From: an uncultured Clostridium sp.
Lineage (GTDB): Bacteria; Bacillota; Clostridia; Peptostreptococcales; Peptostreptococcaceae
Reading direction: 5' to 3'
DNA: 37,128 nt
Assembly (NCBI GenBank): GCA_900557165.1
Contig: USRS01000011.1
Location: forward strand, 1 to 37,128
Made by a program: the position numbers and the translations under genes. The notes under the pieces were generated by a model. The model was not told where the DNA came from, ran no database searches, and saw nothing but the letters and a program-made list of their open reading frames with translations. Shown piece after piece: positions 6,617 to 13,706 of this stretch; within the stretch, counting starts at the first letter, position 1; each line of letters opens with the position of its first letter.

Positions 6617-7462
6617 TTATTTTAATATTCTTCTTCCATTTACAAATCTATCTAGATAATAATTTTCTAGATTTGATATTACAACTTTACCTTTACTTGA
6701 TGACGCATGTATAAACTGATTATTCCCAATATAAATTCCCACATGGGATATAATATTATCTTTAACTCCAACAGTGTCAAAAAATACTAAGTCAGCAGGT
6801 TTTAAGTTTTTTATGCTAACATAAGTTCCATAAACACCTTGGTCTTTTGACGTTCTTGGTATGGATATTTTCGCCACATTTTTATATACATACCATGTAA
6901 ATCCTGAACAATCAAAAGTATCCGGCCCTTCATCTGCCCATACATATTTTTTACCAAGTAAACCTTTAACATAGGATATTATCTTATCAGCTGTTTCCAA
7001 AGTTGAAGTTTTATCATTTAAATCTATACTTTTACTTAAATACTCACTTGATACATAACCTATTTTTCCATCATAAATTATTTTTGACCAATTATTTGTC
7101 GTTGATATAACTTCTACTTTTGTACCCTTAGATAAAGTACTTATTATGCTATAACTTGTGGATGGTCCACTTCTAAAGTTTAAAGTTGCCACATTTACAT
7201 ATTTTTTTATAGTTTGTTCATTCTTTTTGTCTGATAAATACTTATTATATACAAATCCAATAGTATCTTTATATTTAATTAATGACCAACCCTTATTTTC
7301 AGGTATAATCTCAACTTCTGCACCTTTTGGAATAGTAAGTATTATATCATCTTTTGTTGAAGAACTTTTTCTAAGGTTTAGATTATCAATAGTAATTTTT
7401 TTACTACTTTCATCTGTTACAGCTATTTCATCAATATATGATATAAATTTATTATTTTCCAT
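6617..7462 (-). CDS. SH3b-SH3b-NlpC/P60 endopeptidase without a signal peptide
   Basis: 281 residues: two bacterial SH3 domains (about 22-76 and 87-143), a short linker, and a C-terminal NlpC/P60 domain with the catalytic triad C185 (TFDCSGF), H240 (ISHVGIYIG) and H252 (FIHASS). The family cuts peptide stems of peptidoglycan, typically after D-Glu. The second SH3 domain and the catalytic domain are close to those of the next gene, so the pair is a tandem duplication. It starts MENNKFISYID with no hydrophobic segment, and an in-frame TAG only five codons upstream excludes a longer N terminus, so export is unexplained. No ribosome site lies next to the ATG; GGAG is 34 bases upstream beyond a hairpin (7470-7488). 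Confidence 0.88.
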   Translation of the reverse strand: MENNKFISYIDEIAVTDESSKKITIDNLNLRKSSSTKDDIILTIPKGAEVEIIPENKGWSLIKYKDTIGFVYNKYLSDKKNEQTIKKYVNVATLNFRSGPSTSYSIISTLSKGTKVEVISTTNNWSKIIYDGKIGYVSSEYLSKSIDLNDKTSTLETADKIISYVKGLLGKKYVWADEGPDTFDCSGFTWYVYKNVAKISIPRTSKDQGVYGTYVSIKNLKPADLVFFDTVGVKDNIISHVGIYIGNNQFIHASSSKGKVVISNLENYYLDRFVNGRRILK

Positions 7463-7469
7463 ATTAATT

Positions 7470-7500
7470 TTTATAGTCTAGCTATAAATTAATCAACTCC
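7470..7500 (-). promoter_or_regulatory. Leader hairpin between ribosome site and start codon (first NlpC/P60 gene)
   Basis: On the minus strand GGAGTTGATTAA is followed by TTTATAG-CTAGA-CTATAAA (7488-7470), a 7-bp hairpin, and then the ATG at 7462. If the hairpin folds, the GGAG to ATG distance shrinks from 34 to about 15 bases. The paralogue at 8480 has the same arrangement. Confidence 0.5.
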
Positions 7501-7517
7501 ATTTATAGTTAATTTAA

Positions 7518-7534
7518 ATAGACAAATAGTCTAT
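7518..7534. promoter_or_regulatory. Small inverted repeat, possible operator
   Basis: ATAGAC and GTCTAT separated by 5 bases, upstream of the leader of the first NlpC/P60 gene. No known regulator is recognised. Confidence 0.3.
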
Positions 7535-7579
7535 CATAATGAATATATGCATATTAAGATTATTTTGTTCTTAAATTAA

Positions 7580-7605
7580 AAACTGCCTCTAAATAGAGAC
7601 AGTTT
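7580..7605 (-). terminator. Terminator of the secreted NlpC/P60 gene
   Basis: Near-perfect stem AAACTG(C/T)CTCTA against its complement (one G-U pair on the RNA), followed on the minus strand by TTTTTAATTT. It lies just after the stop codon. Confidence 0.85.
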
Positions 7606-7610
7606 ATTAT

Positions 7611-8480
7611 TTATAAAACTCTTCTTGCATTTACATAAGCTCCTGAATAATAAGAACTCATTTCTGATATTACAACTTTACCTTTACTTGATGATGCATG
7701 TATAAATTGATTATTTCCTAAGTATATACCAACATGACTTACATTACCATCATTGGCACCGTTTGTATCAAAGAATACTAAATCCCCAACTTTTAAATTA
7801 CTTTTACTTACATAAGTTCCATAAGTACTTTGATCTTGAGATACTCTTGGTAAAGTAATATTTGCTGCATTTTTAAAAACATAATAAGTAAATCCAGAGC
7901 AGTCAAAAGTACTTGGACCTTGTGCTCCCCATACATAAGATTTACCAAGTAAAGATTTTGCAAGTGATATTACTTTATTTACTGATGAGGATGTTGTTGA
8001 TGTTGAACTATCTGTAGATGAACTACTTAAATATTGACTTGAAACATATCCTATTGATCCGTTGTAGTTTATTTTTGACCATCCATTTGTTGTTGATATT
8101 ACTTCTACTTTTGTTCCTTTGCTTAAACTTCCTAAAACTGAATAACTTGTTCCTGCTCCACTTCTCACATTTAATGTTGTAGCAGTAACATATTGTGTTA
8201 TAGTCGCATAATTTCCCACATAAGACCCATATACATATCCTGTTTTATTATTGTATTTAACTTTTACCCATGAACCACTAGTCCCTAAGTACTCAACTTT
8301 ATCACCTTTATTAAAGCTACCTAATGATAAATAACTTGTAGATGGTCCACTTCTAAAGTTTACTGCATCTGCAGTTATTACCTTATATTCTGTAGCTGCA
8401 AAAGCTGTAGTCATTCCTGTATGTAACATTATTGATGAAGCTATTGCTCCTGCTAAAATATATTTTTTATCTATACTCAT
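7611..8480 (-). CDS. Secreted SH3b-SH3b-NlpC/P60 peptidoglycan endopeptidase
   Basis: 289 residues. Signal peptide at 1-28 (charged start, hydrophobic ILAGAIASSIML, cleavage after AFA). Two SH3 domains follow (about 31-88 and 96-152), each with the NFRSGPSTSY / NVRSGAGTSY signature, then a Ser/Thr linker (153-166) and an NlpC/P60 domain with C194 (TFDCSGF), H249 (VSHVGIYLG) and H261 (FIHASS). It is expected to cut wall peptides outside the cell and bind the wall through the SH3 domains, a role in growth or separation. It is the closest relative of the gene immediately downstream. The ATG lacks an adjacent ribosome site; AGGAG is 39 bases upstream, on the other side of a perfect palindrome (8488-8510). 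Confidence 0.92.
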   Translation of the reverse strand: MSIDKKYILAGAIASSIMLHTGMTTAFAATEYKVITADAVNFRSGPSTSYLSLGSFNKGDKVEYLGTSGSWVKVKYNNKTGYVYGSYVGNYATITQYVTATTLNVRSGAGTSYSVLGSLSKGTKVEVISTTNGWSKINYNGSIGYVSSQYLSSSSTDSSTSTTSSSVNKVISLAKSLLGKSYVWGAQGPSTFDCSGFTYYVFKNAANITLPRVSQDQSTYGTYVSKSNLKVGDLVFFDTNGANDGNVSHVGIYLGNNQFIHASSSKGKVVISEMSSYYSGAYVNARRVL

Positions 8481-8487
8481 AAATATC

Positions 8488-8524
8488 TTATAACTTAATT
8501 TAAGTTATAATTTACTCAACTCCT
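8488..8524 (-). promoter_or_regulatory. Leader hairpin between ribosome site and start codon (second NlpC/P60 gene)
   Basis: AGGAG at 8524-8520 is followed by an 11-bp palindrome (8488-8498 with 8500-8510, one central base) and then the ATG at 8480. Folding shortens the AGGAG to ATG distance from 39 to about 16 bases, nearly the value in the downstream paralogue. The stem sequence differs between the two genes while the layout is the same. Confidence 0.5.
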
Positions 8525-8544
8525 CTCAAACTACAATTTAAAAT

Positions 8545-8650
8545 ATTATTGAATTAAAAACATTTCAATAATGGTTTTAAATATTACTATCCTGAATATT
8601 ACTATTAATATTATTGCAAAGATGTAACTTATTGTCCATAAGTTACATTG
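8545..8650 (-). promoter_or_regulatory. Upstream region of the secreted NlpC/P60 gene: two inverted repeats
   Basis: Two separate inverted repeats are visible: ATTATTGAA/TTCAATAAT (8545-8553, 8564-8572) and a 10-bp repeat TGTAACTTAT/ATAAGTTACA with a 5-base centre (about 8624-8648). Next to the second, on the minus strand, is TGTCAA-N5-TGTAAC, which resembles the WalR (YycF) box TGTWAH-N5-TGTWAH with one mismatch. WalR controls cell wall hydrolases in Firmicutes. The binding protein is inferred, not shown. Confidence 0.35.
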
Positions 8651-8693
8651 TTTTGACATTATTTACATGATTAATTGTTGAATTTTAGAGAAT

Positions 8694-8723
8694 AATAAAA
8701 GGCTAGCTAATATTTAGCTAACC
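8694..8723 (-). terminator. Terminator of dut
   Basis: GGCTAGCTAA (8701-8710) pairs with TTAGCTAACC (8714-8723) around 3 bases with one G-U pair, followed on the minus strand by TTTTATTATT. Confidence 0.85.
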
Positions 8724-8735
8724 TTTGTAATTAAA

Positions 8736-9170
8736 TTATTTTGTACCAGTACTTCCTATACCGCCTCTATCTTCAGCTTGAAGTTTGTCAACTTCATTGA
8801 AAATTATTTTAGGTTGATTTTCTTGAATTCTAAATTGACATATTCTATCGTTCACTTCTATAACTGTATCTCTAAGAGCAAATGCTGGCATGAACCACCA
8901 ATCATTTGGACCACAGTAAGTATTATCTACTATACCACAGTGATTTGTTTGTATTATTCCAAAGTTTTTAAATGTTGAACTTCTTGGAACTATGTGAGCT
9001 TCATACCCTTTAGGTAATTCCATCGCCACACCTAAATGTATTAATTTAAATTCTCCTGCTTTTAGTTCAACTCTTTCTGCTGCTCTTAAATCTATCCAGT
9101 CAGATTTTCCATCTATGTATTCTAATCTTTTTATATCATCATTAAGATATTGTATTTTAATATTTTGCAT
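8736..9170 (-). CDS. dut: dUTP diphosphatase (dUTPase)
   Basis: Hydrolyses dUTP to dUMP and pyrophosphate, keeping uracil out of DNA and supplying thymidylate synthesis. 144 residues, the usual size of the homotrimeric enzyme. Conserved motifs appear in order: D27LRA, PRSST (62-66, phosphate-binding serines), GIVDNTYCG (79-87, uracil pocket with Asp82 and Tyr85), NDRICQF (107-113), and the C-terminal flexible arm RGGIGSTG (135-142). The [10 protein letters not shown] insertion is typical of the Firmicute and phage branch. AAGGAG lies before the ATG. It has its own promoter and terminator, so it is monocistronic and divergent from topB. Confidence 0.96.
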   Translation of the reverse strand: MQNIKIQYLNDDIKRLEYIDGKSDWIDLRAAERVELKAGEFKLIHLGVAMELPKGYEAHIVPRSSTFKNFGIIQTNHCGIVDNTYCGPNDWWFMPAFALRDTVIEVNDRICQFRIQENQPKIIFNEVDKLQAEDRGGIGSTGTK

Positions 9171-9197
9171 TATCTAATCTCCTTCGAAAAATTTCTA

Positions 9198-9226
9198 CTT
9201 ATAAATACTTTTATATTTTACTACAA
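9198..9226 (-). promoter_or_regulatory. dut promoter
   Basis: On the minus strand TTGTAG (9226-9221), a 17-base spacer, then TATAAG (9203-9198): a good vegetative promoter pattern about 28 bases before the ATG. Confidence 0.55.
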
Positions 9227-9270
9227 TATATAGTATTATGTAAGGGTATAAGAATTTAATTTTCAAATAC

Positions 9271-9310
9271 TTGAGCGAACATCCATTCTATGATAATATT
9301 GTAAATGTTC
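9271..9310 (+). promoter_or_regulatory. topB promoter with an overlapping inverted repeat
   Basis: TTGAGC (9271-9276), 17 bases, TAATAT (9294-9299). GAACAT (9277-9282) and ATGTTC (9305-9310) form a perfect inverted repeat bracketing the -10 box. CGAACATCCATTC also resembles the Gram-positive LexA box (CGAAC-N4-GTTCG) with mismatches in its right half. SOS control is only a possibility. Confidence 0.4.
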
Positions 9311-9325
9311 AAAAGGAGGTAGAAA

Positions 9326-11485
9326 ATGAAACTTATTTTAGCAGAAAAACCATCTGTGGCTAAAACTATTGCTTCTTTTTTAGGTGCAAAAACTAGGCGT
9401 AACGGATATTTTGAAGGAAATGGATATCTTATCACTTATGCAGTTGGACATTTAGTTTCTTTATATGATATGAAGGATTATGATAAAGATAAATATTCTG
9501 GGTCTTGGAAATTTGAAAACTTTCCATTTATTCCTCAAGATAAATTTAAATTTAAAATTGATGATTCTAAAAAAGATCAATTTAATGTAGTTAATAGTCT
9601 AATTCATAGAGATGATGTTGAATATATTATAAATGCAACAGATAACGACCGTGAAGGTGAATTAATTTCTTTTTTAATTTTTTTAATGGCAAAAAACAAA
9701 AAGCCTGTTAAAAGGATACTTGTCAATGAATGGACTCCTCAAGATATTACTAAAGGACTTGAAAATCTTAAAGATGACGTGGAAATGAGAAATTTACAAG
9801 CTGCAGGTTATACTAGATTAATAACTGACTGGTTAATAGGTATTAATTTTACTTCCATTGCCACATTAAAATATGGAAATGGAAAATTGTTAAATATAGG
9901 ACGTGTTATACTTCCAACAGTAAAACTTGTTTATGATAGAGATATGGAAATTAAAAACTTTATTCCAAAAACTTATTTTGAAATAGAGGGAAGTTTTAAA
10001 TGTAAAAACGGTAAATATAAAGGCAAATTAATAAAAAACAAAAATAGTAAATTTGATACTGAAGAAGAAGTAAAAGAAATAATTGATAATATAAATTCTA
10101 TTGAAGGTACTATAACTGATAAAAAAGTAACTACTTCTAAAGAATATGCTCCTAAGCTATTTTCTTTAACATCTTTACAAGGTTATATTACTTCTAAGTA
10201 TAGTCATTTTACTTCTGACAAGGTTCTTAGTGTTTGTCAGTCTTTATACGAAGGTAAAGGTAAGGGTGGATATATTACTTATCCTAGAACTGATTCTATC
10301 TATCTAGAAGAAAGTTTAGTTGGTAAAACTGCTGATACTTTAGAAAGACTTAAAAAAGGTCTACCTTATGAGGATAAAATTAAATTTACTAAAACAAAAA
10401 GAGTTTTTGACTCTTCAAAAGTTGATAGCCATAGTGCTATCACACCAACTTATATAGTACCAACAAATTTATCACCTGATGAAACAATTGTTTATAATGC
10501 CATCAAAGATAGATTTATAGCTAACTTTATGCCACCAGCAGAATATGAAAATACTGAAATAAAAACTACTGTGGATAAAAACACTTTTATCACAAAAGGT
10601 AAAGTTCTTAAAGTAAAAGGTTACTTAGAAGTTTATAACAAAGAAGAAAAAGATGATTTACTTCCTATGATAAATAAAGATGAAGTTGTAGAAGTTATAG
10701 AAATCAAACCTTTAAGTAAGCAAACTACTCCTCCTAAATCATATACAGAGGACACTTTGCTTAAAGCGATGAAAAACTGTGGTAAAAATGTTTCTGAAGA
10801 CGATACAACAGTTTTATCTGGATATTCCATTGGTACTTCTGCTACTCGTGCTGAAGTTCTAAAAAAAATCAATCAAGTTGGATATGTAACTAAAAAAGGT
10901 AAATCTTATTATATAACTGATTTAGGTAAAAATTTAGTAGAAATTTTCCCTGTTAAAGAGCTTTTTGACGTGGATTATACAGGTAAACTGGAGAAAAGTT
11001 TGAGCGATATTCAAAAAGGTAAATTTACTAGAAAAGAATATCTAAATAATATTATGAACTTTATTTGGAATAGTGTTAATTTAATTAAATCTGACATACC
11101 TAGAAAAATAAATACAGAAAGTATTGTTTATAATAAAAATAAATTTGCAGATAATAAGACCTCAAAAACTTCAAATAAATCTTCTAAAACAAGTGATGAT
11201 GTTTTAGGAAAATGTCCGGCTTGTGGAGGAGATGTAAAAGAAAGTGAAAAGGGATTTTTCTGTACAAATTCTAAAAACTGCAAGTATGGAATATTTAAAG
11301 AAGATAAATATTTACAACTTTTTAAGAAAAAACCTACTAAAACCATGGTTAAAAGTTTATTAAAAAAAGGTGAAGCCAAGGTAAAGTCCATGACTGGTAA
11401 AGATGGCAATAAATTTGATGCCATACTTAAATACGAAAAAAATAATAATGGATATTATAGATGGCTTATAAAAAAAGATCAATAA
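9326..11485 (+). CDS. topB: DNA topoisomerase III (type IA)
   Basis: Relaxes and decatenates DNA by cutting one strand. 719 residues. The N-terminal TOPRIM domain begins MKLILAEKPSVAKTIASFLG and has the metal motif TDNDREGE (105-112). The central type IA core has the active-site Tyr319 in YITYPRTDS. Further conserved segments are the SGYSIGTSATRAEVLKKI region and a C-terminal zinc ribbon (CPACGG and later CTNSKNC, near residue 630) followed by a basic topoisomerase C-terminal repeat. The length fits Firmicute TopB rather than TopA. AAAGGAGG precedes the ATG. It is monocistronic, ending in a strong terminator shared with the convergent clpP-like gene. Confidence 0.96.
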   Translation: MKLILAEKPSVAKTIASFLGAKTRRNGYFEGNGYLITYAVGHLVSLYDMKDYDKDKYSGSWKFENFPFIPQDKFKFKIDDSKKDQFNVVNSLIHRDDVEYIINATDNDREGELISFLIFLMAKNKKPVKRILVNEWTPQDITKGLENLKDDVEMRNLQAAGYTRLITDWLIGINFTSIATLKYGNGKLLNIGRVILPTVKLVYDRDMEIKNFIPKTYFEIEGSFKCKNGKYKGKLIKNKNSKFDTEEEVKEIIDNINSIEGTITDKKVTTSKEYAPKLFSLTSLQGYITSKYSHFTSDKVLSVCQSLYEGKGKGGYITYPRTDSIYLEESLVGKTADTLERLKKGLPYEDKIKFTKTKRVFDSSKVDSHSAITPTYIVPTNLSPDETIVYNAIKDRFIANFMPPAEYENTEIKTTVDKNTFITKGKVLKVKGYLEVYNKEEKDDLLPMINKDEVVEVIEIKPLSKQTTPPKSYTEDTLLKAMKNCGKNVSEDDTTVLSGYSIGTSATRAEVLKKINQVGYVTKKGKSYYITDLGKNLVEIFPVKELFDVDYTGKLEKSLSDIQKGKFTRKEYLNNIMNFIWNSVNLIKSDIPRKINTESIVYNKNKFADNKTSKTSNKSSKTSDDVLGKCPACGGDVKESEKGFFCTNSKNCKYGIFKEDKYLQLFKKKPTKTMVKSLLKKGEAKVKSMTGKDGNKFDAILKYEKNNNGYYRWLIKKDQ

Positions 11486-11523
11486 AAATACTGTTCTTAT
11501 AGATTTCTGTAAGAACAGTATTT
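11486..11523. terminator. Bidirectional terminator between topB and the clpP-like gene
   Basis: 14-bp perfect stem (11486-11499 with 11510-11523) around a 10-base loop, with A residues on the left and T residues (TTTCTTTT) on the right. Confidence 0.92.
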
Positions 11524-11539
11524 CTTTTATGTATTAAAT

Positions 11540-12130
11540 TTATACTGTTGGTAACTCATCATAACTACTTATGATTTTATTTACCACACCATATTCCACA
11601 GCTTCCGAAGCATTCATCCAATAATTTCTATCAGTATCTTGTTCTACTCTTTCTATTGGCTGACCTGTAGCTTCACTAATTATACTATTAACTCTTTTAC
11701 GAACTTTTATTATTTGTTCTGCTTCTATACTTAAATCAGTACTTTGACCTCTACACTCACCCATTGGTTGATGTATTAAATATCTAGTATTTGGAAGTGA
11801 GTATCTATTTTCCTTATCTGCTCCAAGATATATTGTTATTCCTGCACTGGCAACCCATCCAGTTCCTATTACAAGTACTTTAGGTTTAACAAATTTTATC
11901 ATATCATGTATAGTATCTCCTGCTTCCACATGACCACCTTGGCTATTTATAAATAATTTTATAGGTTCCTCTCCCATTTCTTGTAATAATAACAATTGAG
12001 TTGAAACTTTTTCTGCTAATTCTTGATTTATTTCCCCAGATATAAATATAGTTCTAGTTTTTAATAATTTTTCCATAACTTCACTAGATTTATCTTTTTT
12101 ATTTTCTTGATTTTCCCCTTGTCTAATCAT
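11540..12130 (-). CDS. ClpP-family serine protease subunit (paralogue away from clpX)
   Basis: 196 residues with the ClpP fold. The catalytic triad is Ser96 (WVASAGITIYLGA), His120 (YLIHQPMG) and Asp165 (QDTDRNYWMNASEAVEYG). The glycine-rich INSQGGHVEAGDTIHD strand matches the oxyanion region. ClpP assembles into a barrel protease fed by ClpX or ClpC ATPases. No ATPase gene is nearby, so this is likely a secondary paralogue. Compared with housekeeping ClpP the N terminus is charged and the motif region reads GWVASAG instead of the usual GQAASMG. I chose ATG 12130 because AGGAGGG lies 10 bases before it; a longer frame reaches 12205 but has no ribosome site and encodes an unlikely leader. It lies 74 bases after pepT. 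Confidence 0.88.
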   Translation of the reverse strand: MIRQGENQENKKDKSSEVMEKLLKTRTIFISGEINQELAEKVSTQLLLLQEMGEEPIKLFINSQGGHVEAGDTIHDMIKFVKPKVLVIGTGWVASAGITIYLGADKENRYSLPNTRYLIHQPMGECRGQSTDLSIEAEQIIKVRKRVNSIISEATGQPIERVEQDTDRNYWMNASEAVEYGVVNKIISSYDELPTV

Positions 12131-12204
12131 ATGATATTTACCCTCCTGATATATTTTATAATTATTTACTAATAAGTATAGCACAACATTTTTATAAAGA
12201 TACA

Positions 12205-13422
12205 CTATATGCTAGCATAAATTTTTACTAATTCCACAAGTATATCAACAACCTTATCCATACCCTCTACACTTATATGCTCATAGACTCCATGATAAGC
12301 TGCTCCTCCAGTTCCTAGGTTTGGACAAGGAAGCCCTTTGAAACTTAATTGTGCTCCATCAGTTCCTCCACGTATGGCATCTACTGTAGGCTCTAATCCA
12401 ACAGCTTTTGTTGCTTTTTTAGCATTTTCTATTAAGTGCATACATGGTTCTATTTTTTCTTTCATATTTCTATATTGTTCTTTTATAGTAAGAGTTACTG
12501 TATCTTCACCGTATTTTTCATTGATAGTTTTTTCTATATTTTTCAGGAATTTATTTCTTTCTTCAAACTTTTCTGCATCATGGTCTCTTACTATGTAATT
12601 TAATTTTGAATATTCCACTGTACCTAAGCTTTCTATCAAATGATAAAAACCTTCATAACCTTCTGTATTAGCTGGCGTCTCATTTGGTATCATAGAATTT
12701 ATTTCCATGGCTATTAATTGAGAATTTACCATTATATCTTTTGCACTTCCTGGATGAACATTTATACCTTTTATTTCAAATAAAGCAGAAGAAGCATTGA
12801 AATTTTCATATTCAATTTGTCCTTCTAAACCACCATCTACAGTATAAGCAAAGTCTGCTGCAAATTTTTTTACATCAAAATTATGTGCCCCAGTTCCTAT
12901 TTCTTCATCTGGATTAAATCCTATGCTTATTTTCCCATGAGGTATGTTTTCTTTTTGAATTATTTCTATGGCAGTCATTATTTCTGCTATACCAGCCTTA
13001 TCATCTGCCCCCAGTAACGTACTTCCATCTGTAGTTATTAAAGTTCTTCCTTTAAAGTCTTTTAAGTGTTCAAAATCAGAAACTTTTATTACCCTACCAC
13101 TTTCGCCAAGATTTATATCTTTTCCATCGTAATTTTCTATAATTTGTGGATTTACATTTTGACCACTCATATCTTCTGATGTATCTAGATGAGCTATAAA
13201 TCCTAATTTTGTTTTGTCTTCATATCCTTTTTTTGCTGGTAAAGTCCCATAAACATAACATTTATCATCAACATGGGCATCTTCTATCCCTAGTTTTTTC
13301 ATTTCTTCTACTAATATTCTTGCTAAATCAAATTGACGAGAAGTAGATGGCACACTTTCACTGCTGCTGTCACTTGTAGTCCATATTTTTATATAGTTTA
13401 ACATTCTTTCATAAGCTCTCAT
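12205..13422 (-). CDS. pepT: Peptidase T (tripeptide aminopeptidase)
   Basis: Zinc metallopeptidase of family M20B that removes the N-terminal residue from tripeptides in the cytoplasm. 405 residues, the normal length. Metal ligands and catalytic residues are visible as H78 and D80 (FIAHLDTSEDMSG), D140 (LLGADDKAG), and E173/E174 (NPDEEIGTGAHNF). RGGTDGAQLSFKGLPCPNLG near the C terminus is the conserved substrate and metal loop. AAGGAG precedes the ATG. Together with the ClpP-like gene downstream and the divergent M24 aminopeptidase, it forms a local cluster for peptide breakdown, fitting an amino-acid-fermenting anaerobe (inference). Confidence 0.96.
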   Translation of the reverse strand: MRAYERMLNYIKIWTTSDSSSESVPSTSRQFDLARILVEEMKKLGIEDAHVDDKCYVYGTLPAKKGYEDKTKLGFIAHLDTSEDMSGQNVNPQIIENYDGKDINLGESGRVIKVSDFEHLKDFKGRTLITTDGSTLLGADDKAGIAEIMTAIEIIQKENIPHGKISIGFNPDEEIGTGAHNFDVKKFAADFAYTVDGGLEGQIEYENFNASSALFEIKGINVHPGSAKDIMVNSQLIAMEINSMIPNETPANTEGYEGFYHLIESLGTVEYSKLNYIVRDHDAEKFEERNKFLKNIEKTINEKYGEDTVTLTIKEQYRNMKEKIEPCMHLIENAKKATKAVGLEPTVDAIRGGTDGAQLSFKGLPCPNLGTGGAAYHGVYEHISVEGMDKVVDILVELVKIYASI

Positions 13423-13706
13423 ATTGTTAATCTCCTTATGCTATAAAATAAGTTTTATTTGTAATTATAATATAAAAATTTAATAATAACACATTATGGC
13501 AATATATTTTTGTATAAATATGATATTTTTTACAATATATCTAAATTGTGTCTATTTATATTTTATTTATTTTATTTTAATTTTATACTATTTACTTTTA
13601 TATGACTTATATTGACTTTATTAGACATCAATACTACAATTATTTTAAAGTTAATTTGAATAATTAAATTTTATATTTATTTATATTTTTATAGGGGGAT
13701 TTATCA
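13423..13706. promoter_or_regulatory. Divergent intergenic region between pepT and the M24 peptidase, with a promoter
   Basis: For the rightward gene TTGACT (13612-13617), 17 bases, TACAAT (13635-13640) is a strong vegetative promoter. A GGGGG ribosome site is near 13695. For pepT a TATAAT-like box lies near 13460 on the minus strand but no good -35 accompanies it. The rest is very AT-rich; I see no gene in it. Confidence 0.6.

Noticed and set aside
8500..8524. Very short upstream peptides beginning at TTG in the NlpC/P60 leaders
   Set aside because: TTG directly touches the GGAG, leaving no spacing for initiation, and the frames are only four codons long.
12131..12205. Longer N terminus for the ClpP-like protein (start at 12205)
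   Set aside because: The extra 25 residues overlap the ribosome site of the inner ATG and do not look like a ClpP N terminus.
13423..13706. Riboswitch or small RNA in the pepT/M24 gap
   Set aside because: The gap is nearly all A and T, with no conserved riboswitch core or stable stem; only promoter boxes are supported.
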